In this document: positions 1 through 6,695 of the stretch, piece by piece
How positions within the stretch are numbered: the stretch's first letter is position 1
How the letters are laid out: every line of letters begins with the position of its first letter
Assembly (NCBI GenBank): GCA_023424865.1
Contig: JAFADM010000423.1
Coordinates: 1 to 8,710, forward strand
Reading direction: 5' to 3'
Origin: Bacillota bacterium
Lineage (GTDB): Bacteria > Bacillota_A > Clostridia > DSM-8532
Length of the DNA: 8,710 nt
The notes under the pieces: generated by a model
Told to the model about the DNA's origin: nothing
Databases searched by the model: none
What the model saw: only the letters and a program-made list of their open reading frames with translations
Position numbers and translations under genes: made by a program

Positions 1-49
1 CCATTACGGCACGAAGTCCGTTGACATTCCAAGAAAATAATCTCGCCAT
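1..49 (-). CDS. xth: Exodeoxyribonuclease III / AP endonuclease, N-terminal fragment (runs off the left edge)
   Basis: Only the first 16 codons are inside the window; the rest lies beyond position 1. They read M-A-R-L-F-S-W-N-V-N-G-L-R-A-V-M, the characteristic N-terminus of exodeoxyribonuclease III (ExoA/Xth), where the SWNVNGLRA block is the first conserved motif and carries an active-site asparagine. The family makes 5' incisions at abasic sites and has 3'-5' exonuclease and 3'-repair activity in base excision repair, acting in the cytoplasm on the chromosome. The ATG at 47-49 is preceded four bases away by a perfect AGGAGG (54-59), which fixes the start. A promoter and a LexA-like palindrome lie just upstream. 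The fragment is short, so identity rests on the motif, the ribosome binding site and the promoter together. A longer ORF in another frame across the same bases (up to position 219) is not needed to explain the sequence. Confidence 0.85.
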   Translation of the reverse strand, partial: MARLFSWNVNGLRAVM

Positions 50-72
50 AGTGCCTCCTGCTTCATTTGTTC

Positions 73-86
73 ACAAACGTTTGTTC
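73..86 (-). promoter_or_regulatory. LexA (SOS) box-like operator overlapping the xth transcription start
   Basis: On the minus strand 86-75 reads GAAC-AAAC-GTTT. This fits the Firmicutes LexA/DinR consensus CGAACRNRYGTTYG at every position except the outermost C. Part of it forms a perfect 12-base palindrome, ACAAACGTTTGT (73-84). It lies immediately downstream of the -10 box and covers the predicted start site, where a bound repressor would block initiation. Seen: the match and its position. Known: the LexA consensus. Inferred: SOS control of this repair gene. Confidence 0.5.
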
Positions 87-90
87 TTAT

Positions 91-120
91 ATTGTAGCAT
101 ACATTGAAATTTTCATGCAA
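91..120 (-). promoter_or_regulatory. Likely sigma-A promoter of xth
   Basis: Read on the minus strand, TACAAT (91-96) is a good -10 box and is preceded by TGC (97-99), giving an extended -10 element. A weak -35 candidate, TTGCAT (115-120), sits 18 bases upstream. Predicted transcription start is near position 84, giving a leader of about 35 bases to the xth start codon. The extended -10 is the stronger part of the call. Confidence 0.55.
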
Positions 121-175
121 TCCATAATTAGTACCCTTCAATTCGGAATTTAAAAGACGAGGGAGCTGACAGACT

Positions 176-203
176 GGCCGCAAGCTATCGCTTGCTGCTG
201 GCC
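176..203. repeat. GC-rich stem-loop between vanZ-like gene and xth
   Basis: GCAAGC (180-185) and GCTTGC (190-195) form a perfect 6-bp stem with a TATC loop; GGCC at 176-179 and 200-203 extends it across a 4-base one-sided bulge. It is the only strong secondary structure in the 50-280 intergenic stretch. No T-run follows on either strand, so it is not a classic intrinsic terminator, although it lies about 80 bases after the vanZ-like stop codon and could stabilise or end that transcript. It could also be a dispersed palindromic repeat; this cannot be told from one copy. Confidence 0.45.
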
Positions 204-280
204 TATGCTGCTTGATCATAACCCTACTCCAACGCTCAATTAAGTTAAATTCAGAATTAAAGAGAGTACGGATTCAAAAA

Positions 281-907
281 TTAAAACCCGTAGAGAATTT
301 TTACAAAACCCATCTCGTTAAACATCACAAAATGACCAAGAAACAGCGTAAGAATATAAATAGCCGGTTCATATCTAAAATGGTTTACAGGTTGGGCAGC
401 TTTTCTGGCTACAGTAATGAATAGCTTGTACATCAGATAACCTATTAATGCTCCAAGCGTATTCATCAGTAAATCATCAATATCTGATCGCCTGTTGTTA
501 AACAACTGGTTACCTTCAATCAATAATGAAAAGGAAAGTCCGGAAAGCAAAATATATATTAGTCCGTCTGTTTTCGACCAAATCAAAGGCAGCAGAAAAC
601 CAAATGGTACAAACAAAAGGATATTTAGAAGATAGGCGATAATATCCACATGTTTTGAAAATGGCTGTAAATTAATTTGGTCGGCATTAAGCTCTATACC
701 ATACCTCTGTAAATGAAATAGTGTACCTATACCCGTAAAATGAAAAACAGCAAATGTATACATAGAGAAAATGAGAAGCATAAAGAAACGTCCTTTTGCT
801 TGGGGGATTTTCCTATGGTTGTAAATAGCGTTTAAGATCACAAATGCAAGTATGAAAGGCAGTAAGACCGTTAAACATTCGTAGCCCTTTAGTAATAAAA
901 AATTCAT
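281..907 (-). CDS. VanZ-family integral membrane protein
   Basis: The product has 208 residues, mostly hydrophobic, with about five membrane segments (roughly residues 8-28, 40-60, 88-108, 115-132 and 150-166) and another at 183-198. The VanZ signature is present: a hydrophobic stretch N-I-L-L-F-V-P-F-G-F-L-L-P-L (about 94-107), then L-L-I-E-G-N-Q-L-F (about 128-136), then the R-S-D-I-D-D-L-L-M-N-T-L-G-A-L-I-G-Y block (about 139-156). VanZ is named from the enterococcal teicoplanin-resistance accessory gene; most homologues, including stand-alone ones like this, have no settled function, and resistance should not be assumed. The ATG at 905-907 has only a weak, closely spaced AGGA upstream. 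The gene and its flanks are much richer in A+T (about 30-38% GC in sampled lines) than the neighbouring genes (about 55%), which suggests separate origin. No VanR/S/H/A/X genes are nearby. Confidence 0.85.
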   Translation of the reverse strand: MNFLLLKGYECLTVLLPFILAFVILNAIYNHRKIPQAKGRFFMLLIFSMYTFAVFHFTGIGTLFHLQRYGIELNADQINLQPFSKHVDIIAYLLNILLFVPFGFLLPLIWSKTDGLIYILLSGLSFSLLIEGNQLFNNRRSDIDDLLMNTLGALIGYLMYKLFITVARKAAQPVNHFRYEPAIYILTLFLGHFVMFNEMGFVKILYGF

Positions 908-945
908 TATCCTGGCAGCTCACTTTCTAATAAATCAAATAATAA

Positions 946-987
946 AATAGCTCCTGTCAGTCTTTATTCTATCTAACAGAAGCTATT
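946..987 (-). terminator. Inverted repeat, probable weak terminator after the MutS-like gene
   Basis: On the minus strand, AATAGCTTCTGT (987-976) can pair with ACAGGAGCTATT (957-946) as a 12-bp stem including one G-U wobble, around an 18-base loop. It is followed by a T-rich stretch (TTTTATTATTTG) in the minus direction. Position, about 100 bases after the MutS-like stop codon and 40 before the vanZ-like start, fits a terminator or a 5' leader hairpin of the vanZ-like gene. The stem is A+T-rich and the loop large, so efficiency is doubtful. A TAGAAT hexamer in the loop could be a -10 box for the vanZ-like gene, but no good -35 pairs with it. The rest of the 908-1090 spacer is A+T-rich with only an AT palindrome near 1050-1065. 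Confidence 0.45.
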
Positions 988-1090
988 GGTGTTTTAATTT
1001 TAACTTATTTAATTCTTAAGAAAAGCAAATACCAGTCCAAATAACAATATATATATTTAAATATATTACTATTTTATCCACGCTTTTTAA

Positions 1091-2812
1091 TCAGGGAATA
1101 CTCTTCCAGGCCCGGTCTTTTTCAAATCGCTCCACAGCCTGATAAGCATCCTCCACGACCTCCTTTTCAAACCCCAGGAGATCCAGAAGCCGGATGGCGT
1201 TTCGGGTTGTGGCTCTGCCCGGCTTGATTTTATAATCAAAGCTTATTGTATCGGCAGTGACCTCCTCTGTAAAATGCATGTTCTCGTAGTAGTTTTCAAG
1301 TATTCCGGTCAATTCCGTATCATGGGTAGCTGCAAGAATGCAGGCATTCTTGCCGGCAAGCCTTTTAAGAAGCCTGGAGGAAGCGGCAATCCGTTCTATG
1401 GTATTGGTTCCTCTTAATACCTCATCCACAACACAGAGGCATTTTACCTGTGGATTCAAAAGAGAAAAAACACTTTTTAACGTCTTTATTTCTGCCATAA
1501 AATAACTTTCGCCTGTTAACAGATCATCCTTCAGATTCATGGAAACCACAGGAAACAAGGGGGCGCTCCTCCAGGAGGTACCATGACACAGCAATAGAGT
1601 ATGAGCGGTTAATGCGTTTAAGGCTGTCATTTTTAAATAGGTTGATTTTCCGGAAGCATTGGAGCCTGTCAGGAGCAGCGGTTTACTTATCTTTACGGGA
1701 TTGGGCACGCAGCCGGCAATAAGGGGATGAATCCCTCCCTCCGCGCAAATCGTCATGGCATCCCGTTCCTCATCCACCAAAGACTGGCCGTCATTGTCCC
1801 ACCTTATAATGGGAACACAGCTTGTTGCCTTAACCGCTTCGTGATAAGAGGCCATCGCAAGGGTGGCATCCCACTCACCAATCTCGTCGGCGAGGTCGGC
1901 AAGACAATCCTTGTGCTGCCCCAGAAAGGCGGCACAGCGGTCATACTTCCAAACATCTATAAAAAACATCATTTTAATCAATTCAAATAAGCCCAGGGCT
2001 TCATTAAAAGCATTTTCACCTCGCGTTTGCAAAAGGACGGCTCCTCTGGCTGCCGGTTCAAGGGTCTGGCAACAAGCCTGGATATGGACGGTCCGATCCT
2101 TTAGCTCCGGCAGGTGGAGCTTGGCTAGTTGTGCTGAATGATGGATGAAAGACAGAATCCGGGTTAAGGCAGGAATTTTTTCATCCAGCTCCTTTACAAG
2201 CTTCTGATGATAAACACTGTTAGCAGCCAGTGCAATAACCAAAACAAAAAGCCCAAACCCGCTGTTTAGAAAAAAGCACGGTATGGCCGCAAAGGGTAAA
2301 AAGGTCATTACTTTAAAAGGCAGCTTGTTGTTTAATTCCTGAAAAGGCTCCTCATGATAAACGGAAACAAGGCCTTTAGACCGGCTTTTGCCCATAAGCG
2401 CCAGCCTGTACGCTACCGTTTCACGTGCCTCCGTATGGTTTTTCCAATAACGAATAAGCTTTTCTCTCGCTTCATAGGATGCTCTGTCCAAAAGGGGCTT
2501 GCGAAGAGCAAAATAGAGGTATGCCTCACCGATATCGCTCCAGGTTCCATTAAGGCGATTAAAAAGCGCATCGCCATTTAAGCTTTCCCAGGTTCTATCG
2601 TCGATTAAAAAACGATCCCCCGCTTTTCTGCTTCGTTTGAAACGCAGGGCAATAAGATCTCTTTGCCAGGTTTCCACATCCTCTGAGTCCGGCAAAGAGC
2701 CCCAAAACCTTTTTATACTTTCAGTAAGCTTTTTATGCGCCCTCTTTGAGGATATACGGCTTGCAGCACCTAAGACTGCCAGAATAAGCAGTACTATGAC
2801 CAAATACTCCAT
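1091..2812 (-). CDS. Membrane-anchored MutS-like ATPase (MutS domain V family, function unknown)
   Basis: 573 residues. The N-terminus (about 3-18) is a hydrophobic anchor, and residues about 168-200 form one or two more membrane segments. A helical region like the MutS core/lever follows (about 205-330), then the ABC-type MutS ATPase domain (about 350-560). That domain has a Walker A T-G-S-N-A-S-G-K-S-T (382-391, lysine 389), a Walker B C-L-C-V-V-D-E (458-464) continuing into V-L-R-G-T-N-T-I-E-R, and the switch histidine in A-T-H-D (H497). The N-terminal mismatch-recognition domain of true MutS, with its Phe-X-Glu motif, is absent, and the length is about two thirds of MutS. So this is a paralogue of the membrane-linked clostridial type, not the mismatch repair MutS; its role is unknown. 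The start is fixed by AAAGGAGG (2818-2825) five bases upstream. It lies 158 bases after nifJ, past a good terminator, with no clear promoter of its own, so it may depend on read-through. Confidence 0.85.
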   Translation of the reverse strand: MEYLVIVLLILAVLGAASRISSKRAHKKLTESIKRFWGSLPDSEDVETWQRDLIALRFKRSRKAGDRFLIDDRTWESLNGDALFNRLNGTWSDIGEAYLYFALRKPLLDRASYEAREKLIRYWKNHTEARETVAYRLALMGKSRSKGLVSVYHEEPFQELNNKLPFKVMTFLPFAAIPCFFLNSGFGLFVLVIALAANSVYHQKLVKELDEKIPALTRILSFIHHSAQLAKLHLPELKDRTVHIQACCQTLEPAARGAVLLQTRGENAFNEALGLFELIKMMFFIDVWKYDRCAAFLGQHKDCLADLADEIGEWDATLAMASYHEAVKATSCVPIIRWDNDGQSLVDEERDAMTICAEGGIHPLIAGCVPNPVKISKPLLLTGSNASGKSTYLKMTALNALTAHTLLLCHGTSWRSAPLFPVVSMNLKDDLLTGESYFMAEIKTLKSVFSLLNPQVKCLCVVDEVLRGTNTIERIAASSRLLKRLAGKNACILAATHDTELTGILENYYENMHFTEEVTADTISFDYKIKPGRATTRNAIRLLDLLGFEKEVVEDAYQAVERFEKDRAWKSIP

Positions 2813-2871
2813 TATTTCCTCCTTTCATTGGAAATGGCGGACACCGGCTGTTCTGTCCCTGGAGGCCTTGT

Positions 2872-2910
2872 AAAAAGGGCTGCACGCACCTTTCGATGTT
2901 TGCAGCCCTT
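2872..2910 (-). terminator. Intrinsic terminator of nifJ
   Basis: A perfect 10-bp inverted repeat, AAGGGCTGCA on both strands (2875-2884 and 2901-2910), with a 16-base loop, is followed on the minus strand by TTTTT (2876-2872, the first two overlapping the stem). It lies about 60 bases after the nifJ stop and just before the ribosome binding site region of the MutS-like gene, so it separates the two. Confidence 0.85.
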
Positions 2911-2930
2911 AATTGATGTTATTCATCCTA

Positions 2931-2959
2931 TCAGTCTGTCTGCTTTTGCAGACCACTGA
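2931..2959 (-). repeat. Stem-loop in the nifJ 3' untranslated region
   Basis: GTCTGC (2938-2943) and GCAGAC (2948-2953) form a perfect 6-bp stem with a TTTT loop on the plus strand (AAAA in the transcript). TCAGT (2931-2935) and ACTGA (2955-2959) extend it by 5 bp beyond a small internal loop. It begins about 11 bases after the nifJ stop codon and has no T-run, so it is more likely a 3' stabilising hairpin than the terminator, which is the next hairpin downstream. Confidence 0.6.
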
Positions 2960-2970
2960 CAAACAAGGAA

Positions 2971-5900
2971 TTACTCGGCAGAAGCCATTTTCTTGTATCC
3001 GGCATATCTTTCCTTGGCATTTTCCTCGGCCTGTGCGAAGAGCTCTTCGGCAACCTCAGGGAAGGACTGCTTGAGAGAGGTATAACGTACTTCGCTGTTG
3101 AGGAAGTCCTGGAAGCTTGTGGTGGGTTCCTTGGAATCCAGCACAAAAGGATTCTTGCCCTGATCCTTAAGTGTGGGAACATAGCGCCACAAATGCCAGT
3201 AACCGGATTCCACAGCCTGCTTCTCCTTGGTCTGAGTGCGGGACATGCCGCCCTTGATACCGTGGTTAATGCAGGGTGCATAGGCAATAATGATGGAAGG
3301 ACCCTTATGGGCTTCAGCTTCGATAATCGCCTTCATAAACTGGTTCTGGTTAGCGCCCATAGCAACCTGTGCCACGTAAACATAGCCATAGGTTGCGGCA
3401 ATCATGCCCAGATCCTTCTTCTTAATGCGCTTACCGGAAGCAGCAAATTTAGCAACAGCAGCGGTAGGTGTGGATTTGGAAGCCTGACCGCCGGTATTGG
3501 AATAAATTTCGGTATCGAATACGAGTACATTGATGTCCTCGCCGGAAGCCAGAACATGATCCAGACCACCGTAACCGATGTCGTATGCCCATCCGTCACC
3601 ACCAACAACCCAAACAGACTTCTTGATGAAGTAGTCGGCTTTCTTGGTCAGGTCTTCCACAAGAGCCTTCACCTCGCCATTGGCGGCAGTGTAAGCCTTG
3701 AGAGCTTCGCTCAATGCCTTGGAAGCCTTCTTGGAGCCTTCGGCATCGTTCTTGGCTGCAATCCATGCTTCAGCAGCGGCTTTCAGTTCGGCAGAAACAT
3801 CCTGAGCCAGAAGCTTGGTAAGGCTCTGCTCGATATTGTCACGAATCTGCTTCACACCCAGTGCCATACCTAAGCCAAACTCAGCGTTATCCTCGAAGAG
3901 GGAGTTGGCCCATGCGGGACCCTTGCCTTCGCTGTTGGTAGTATACACGGTAGCAGGTGCGGAACCACCCCAGATAGAGGAGCATCCGGTTGCGTTGGCG
4001 ATAAGCATTCTGTCGCCGTACAGCTGAGTGATAGCCTTAAGGTAAGGTGTTTCACCGCAGCCTGCGCATGCGCCGGAGAACTGAAGCAGGGGCTGTGCAA
4101 ACTGGCTGTTTTTAACAGTGGTAAGAGGAGCCAGGTCACTCTTGTAGGAAACATGGTTGGATACATATTCCCAGTTAGGAACCTCAGCAGGAGTCTGGGT
4201 TTCAATAGGCTTCATAACCAGAGCCTTACCCTTGGGAGCAGGGCACACATCAGCGCAGTTGCCGCAGCCTGTACAGTCAAGAGTGGACACCTGGATCTTG
4301 TACTGAAGTCCTTTAAACTGAGGGCCGGACGCGGGAAGAGTAACAAAGGACTCCGGAGCAGCAGCCTTTTCTGCTTCATTGAGCAGGAAGGGACGAATAA
4401 CTGCGTGGGGACAAACATAGGAGCACTGGTTACACTGAATACAGTTTTGGGGTTGCCATTCGGGTACGGTTACGGCAATACCGCGCTTTTCAAAAGCAGA
4501 GGTGCCCATGGGGAAGGTACCGTCTTCAATGCCCTTAAAGGTGCTGACAGGAAGTTCGTCGCCCTTTTGAGCGTTCATGGGTTCAACCACCTTGGTGATG
4601 AACGCAGGCTTCTTGCTCTCAACAACAGCTTCTTCTCCGTCCTTAGCGGTCTTCCAACTGTCGGGTACGGTAATCTTTTTAAGTGCGTCAATGCCCTTAT
4701 CTACGGCCTTGTAGTTCATATCAAGAACAGCCTGGCCTTTTTTGCCGTAAGACTTGTCAATACCTTCCTTCAGGTACTTGATGGCATCCTCAATGGGGAT
4801 AACCTTGGCAAGCTTGAAGAAAGCAGCCTGCATGATCATATTGATGCGGTTGCCCAAGCCAATTTCAACAGCAATATCCGTAGCATCGATGGTATAGAAG
4901 TTGATTTCATCATTGGCAATCTGGCGCTTTAAGTCGGCAGGAAGCTTTTCATCCAGCTCAGCTTCGGTCCATTGGGTATTGAGAACGAAGTCGCCGCCTT
5001 TTTTAAGGCCGTGAATGAGGTCATACTTGCCAACATAGGACTGGTTATGGCAGGCAATATAATCCGCCTCGTCAATGAGGTAGGTAGAACGGATTTTAGC
5101 CTTGCCAAAACGAAGGTGGGAAACGGTAATACCGCCCGACTTCTTAGAGTCATAGGAGAAATAGCCCTGTGCGTAAAGGTTTGTCTTGTCACCGATGATT
5201 TTAATAGCGCTCTTGTTGGCGCCTACGGTACCGTCGGAGCCCAGACCCCAGAACTTGCAGCGGATAGCGCTCTTGTCCTCTGTGACAATACGGGAACCGG
5301 AGGTAAGGGAGAGATGGGTTACATCGTCTACAATACCAATTGTAAAATTATCACGGGGCTTGTCTGACTTAAGGTTTTCATAAACGGCAAGAATCTGATT
5401 TGGCTTGGTATCCTTTGAGCCAAGACCATAACGGCCGCCTACGATAACAGGCCTTAAATCGCTGTTATAGAAAAGGTTCTTAACATCCAGGTGCAAGGGC
5501 TCAGCCATGGCGCCGGGTTCCTTTGTTCTGTCAAGAACAGCAATTTTCTTTACGGTTTTGGGAATAACATCAAAGAAATACTTAGCGGAGAAGGGCCTGT
5601 AGAGGTGAACCTTTACAACGCCAACCTTTTCGCCTTTAGCGCGAAGGAAGTCAATAACTTCTTCAATGGTTTCGGTTACGGAACCCATAGCTATGATAAT
5701 ATTCTCAGCCTCGGGATCACCATAATAGTTAAAGGGCTTGTAATCACGGCCGGTAAGCTCGGAAACCTGCTTCATGTAATCGGCAACAACATCGGGAACC
5801 GCATCATAGAAGGGGTTGCAAGCTTCTCTTGCCTGGAAGAAAATGTCCGGATTCTGAGCTGTACCTCTTGTTACAGGATGCTCAGGGCTCAGCGCACGGC

Positions 5901-6513
5901 TGCGGAAATCCTCAATGGCTTTCCAGTCAACCAGCTTGGCCAGATCGTCATATTCCAGCACGTCAATTTTCTGAACTTCCGAGGAGGTTCTGAAACCGTC
6001 GAAGAAATGCAGGAACGGCACACGACCCTTAATAGCCGAAAGATGGGCTACACTGGCAATATCCATTACTTCCTGAACGCTGCCCGATGCCAGTAATGCA
6101 AAACCAGCCTGGCGGGTAGACATAACGTCGGAGTGATCGCCGAAAATGTTGAGGGCGTGGGATGCCAGCGCACGGGCCGAAACATGAAATACGCCGGGAA
6201 GCAATTCACCGGCTATCTTGTACATATTAGGGATCATGAGAAGAAGTCCCTGAGACGCCGTATAAGTGGTGGTAAGCGCACCTGCCTGTAAAGAACCGTG
6301 TACGGCTCCGGCAGCTCCGGCTTCCGACTGCATCTCGACAACCTTTACAGGCTGGCCGAAAATGTTTTTCTGGCCACGGGCTGCCCATTCGTCGGTGGAT
6401 TCGGCCATGGTGGAAGACGGTGTGATGGGATAAATCGCCGCAACTTCCGTAAAGGCATAAGCTACGTGAGCCGCAGCGGTGTTACCATCCATAGTTTTCA
6501 TTTTTTTTGCCAT
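2971..6513 (-). CDS. nifJ: Pyruvate:ferredoxin (flavodoxin) oxidoreductase, single-chain
   Basis: 1180 residues, the usual length for the homodimeric bacterial enzyme. It oxidises pyruvate with CoA to acetyl-CoA and CO2 and reduces ferredoxin, using thiamine diphosphate and three 4Fe-4S clusters, in the cytoplasm. Order of parts: N-terminal pyruvate-binding domain with Y-P-I-T-P (28-32), E64 and R114; a transketolase-C-like domain (about 260-390); the gamma-type domain (about 420-620); a two-cluster ferredoxin domain with C691, C694, C697, C701 and C747, C750, C753, C757; and the C-terminal thiamine diphosphate domain with G-D-G (972-974) and N-T-G-G-Q (1006-1010). C816, C819, C844 and C1081 match the proximal-cluster ligands. 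All key residues are intact, so it should be active. An ATG 27 bases upstream (6540) is in frame, but AAGGAGG (6521-6527) lies seven bases before the ATG at 6513 and within the longer reading, so I take 6513. It has its own promoter and terminator and looks monocistronic. Confidence 0.97.
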   Translation of the reverse strand: MAKKMKTMDGNTAAAHVAYAFTEVAAIYPITPSSTMAESTDEWAARGQKNIFGQPVKVVEMQSEAGAAGAVHGSLQAGALTTTYTASQGLLLMIPNMYKIAGELLPGVFHVSARALASHALNIFGDHSDVMSTRQAGFALLASGSVQEVMDIASVAHLSAIKGRVPFLHFFDGFRTSSEVQKIDVLEYDDLAKLVDWKAIEDFRSRALSPEHPVTRGTAQNPDIFFQAREACNPFYDAVPDVVADYMKQVSELTGRDYKPFNYYGDPEAENIIIAMGSVTETIEEVIDFLRAKGEKVGVVKVHLYRPFSAKYFFDVIPKTVKKIAVLDRTKEPGAMAEPLHLDVKNLFYNSDLRPVIVGGRYGLGSKDTKPNQILAVYENLKSDKPRDNFTIGIVDDVTHLSLTSGSRIVTEDKSAIRCKFWGLGSDGTVGANKSAIKIIGDKTNLYAQGYFSYDSKKSGGITVSHLRFGKAKIRSTYLIDEADYIACHNQSYVGKYDLIHGLKKGGDFVLNTQWTEAELDEKLPADLKRQIANDEINFYTIDATDIAVEIGLGNRINMIMQAAFFKLAKVIPIEDAIKYLKEGIDKSYGKKGQAVLDMNYKAVDKGIDALKKITVPDSWKTAKDGEEAVVESKKPAFITKVVEPMNAQKGDELPVSTFKGIEDGTFPMGTSAFEKRGIAVTVPEWQPQNCIQCNQCSYVCPHAVIRPFLLNEAEKAAAPESFVTLPASGPQFKGLQYKIQVSTLDCTGCGNCADVCPAPKGKALVMKPIETQTPAEVPNWEYVSNHVSYKSDLAPLTTVKNSQFAQPLLQFSGACAGCGETPYLKAITQLYGDRMLIANATGCSSIWGGSAPATVYTTNSEGKGPAWANSLFEDNAEFGLGMALGVKQIRDNIEQSLTKLLAQDVSAELKAAAEAWIAAKNDAEGSKKASKALSEALKAYTAANGEVKALVEDLTKKADYFIKKSVWVVGGDGWAYDIGYGGLDHVLASGEDINVLVFDTEIYSNTGGQASKSTPTAAVAKFAASGKRIKKKDLGMIAATYGYVYVAQVAMGANQNQFMKAIIEAEAHKGPSIIIAYAPCINHGIKGGMSRTQTKEKQAVESGYWHLWRYVPTLKDQGKNPFVLDSKEPTTSFQDFLNSEVRYTSLKQSFPEVAEELFAQAEENAKERYAGYKKMASAE

Positions 6514-6520
6514 GAAATTC

Positions 6521-6540
6521 CCTCCTTGCATGGAATGCAA
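6521..6540 (-). promoter_or_regulatory. nifJ ribosome binding site with an adjoining small hairpin
   Basis: AAGGAGG (6521-6527) with a seven-base spacer decides the nifJ start at 6513. Directly before it, TTGCAT (6540-6535) and ATGCAA (6531-6526) can form a 6-bp stem with a three-base loop, whose last two bases are the first two of the ribosome binding site. The hairpin leaves GGAGG free, so it could position or stabilise the mRNA 5' region rather than block it. Confidence 0.6.
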
Positions 6541-6603
6541 AAATGTACATTGTATACACGACGAGGAATTTAGTATCCTCTTTATTATGGACGTTCACGG
6601 AAT

Positions 6604-6631
6604 ATTATATCATAGTTTTTAGCAGGAACAA
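6604..6631 (-). promoter_or_regulatory. nifJ promoter
   Basis: On the minus strand a consensus -10 TATAAT (6604-6609) is preceded by TGA, making an extended -10. A fair -35, TTGTTC (6626-6631), lies 16 bases upstream. The predicted start near 6597 gives a leader of about 84 bases. This is the strongest promoter in the window, in keeping with a highly expressed fermentative enzyme. Confidence 0.75.
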
Positions 6632-6640
6632 GAAAAAATT

Positions 6641-6654
6641 TGAAACCGTTGATA
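6641..6654. promoter_or_regulatory. Possible CcpA cre site upstream of nifJ
   Basis: TGAAACCGTTGATA matches the cre consensus TGWAANCGNTNWCA at all specified bases except the penultimate C, which is T. It overlaps the left part of the Rex-like site by six bases and is centred about 50 bases upstream of the predicted start, a position where CcpA activates some carbon-overflow genes. Degenerate consensus and overlap with a better Rex match keep confidence low. Confidence 0.3.
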
Positions 6655-6666
6655 AAGAATTAACAA
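6649..6666. promoter_or_regulatory. Rex-like (NADH/NAD+ redox sensor) operator upstream of nifJ
   Basis: The plus strand reads TTGATAAAGAATTAACAA. Against the Firmicutes Rex consensus TTGTTAA-N4-TTAACAA it matches 13 of the 14 specified bases; the one mismatch is A for T at position 4 of the left arm. Centre is about 60 bases upstream of the predicted nifJ start and 18 bases or more from the -35 box. Rex represses fermentation genes until NADH rises, which fits the target. The location upstream of the -35 box, instead of overlapping the promoter, is the weak point. Confidence 0.5.
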
Positions 6667-6695
6667 AAAAACGGCCAAAGAGAGAGCTAAATGGA

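Noticed and set aside
4..219. 71-codon minus-strand ORF with a GGAG seven bases before its ATG
   Set aside because: It runs through the xth promoter, operator and start codon in another frame, and its sequence resembles no family I know. The xth reading explains the same bases better. The upstream GGAG is probably chance, though a short leader peptide cannot be fully excluded.
140..258. Two near-identical imperfect palindromes, AATTCGGAATT (140-150) and AATTCAGAATT (248-258)
   Set aside because: Eleven-base A+T-rich matches 108 bases apart, downstream of the vanZ-like gene and far from the xth -10 box, are likely to arise by chance; no further symmetry supports a paired operator.
1041..1075. 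AT palindrome centred on TTTAAA after the MutS-like gene
   Set aside because: It contains only A and T, so the stem would be unstable and there is no adjoining T-run; ordinary for an AT-rich spacer.
3193..6096. Long plus-strand ORFs opposite nifJ (3193-3873, 4153-4932, 5491-6096)
   Set aside because: They lie antisense to an intact, strongly conserved gene, lack ribosome binding sites and recognisable domains, and are the expected by-product of biased codon use in a highly expressed gene.
6514..6540. Upstream in-frame ATG extending nifJ by nine residues
   Set aside because: The extension would place the strong AAGGAGG inside the coding sequence and has no comparable ribosome binding site of its own; the family N-terminus fits the ATG at 6513.
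6660..6695. T-run after the receiver-GGDEF-like gene as an intrinsic terminator
   Set aside because: Seven T residues on the minus strand follow GGCCG, but I find no stable stem before them, and the run merges into the Rex-like site.
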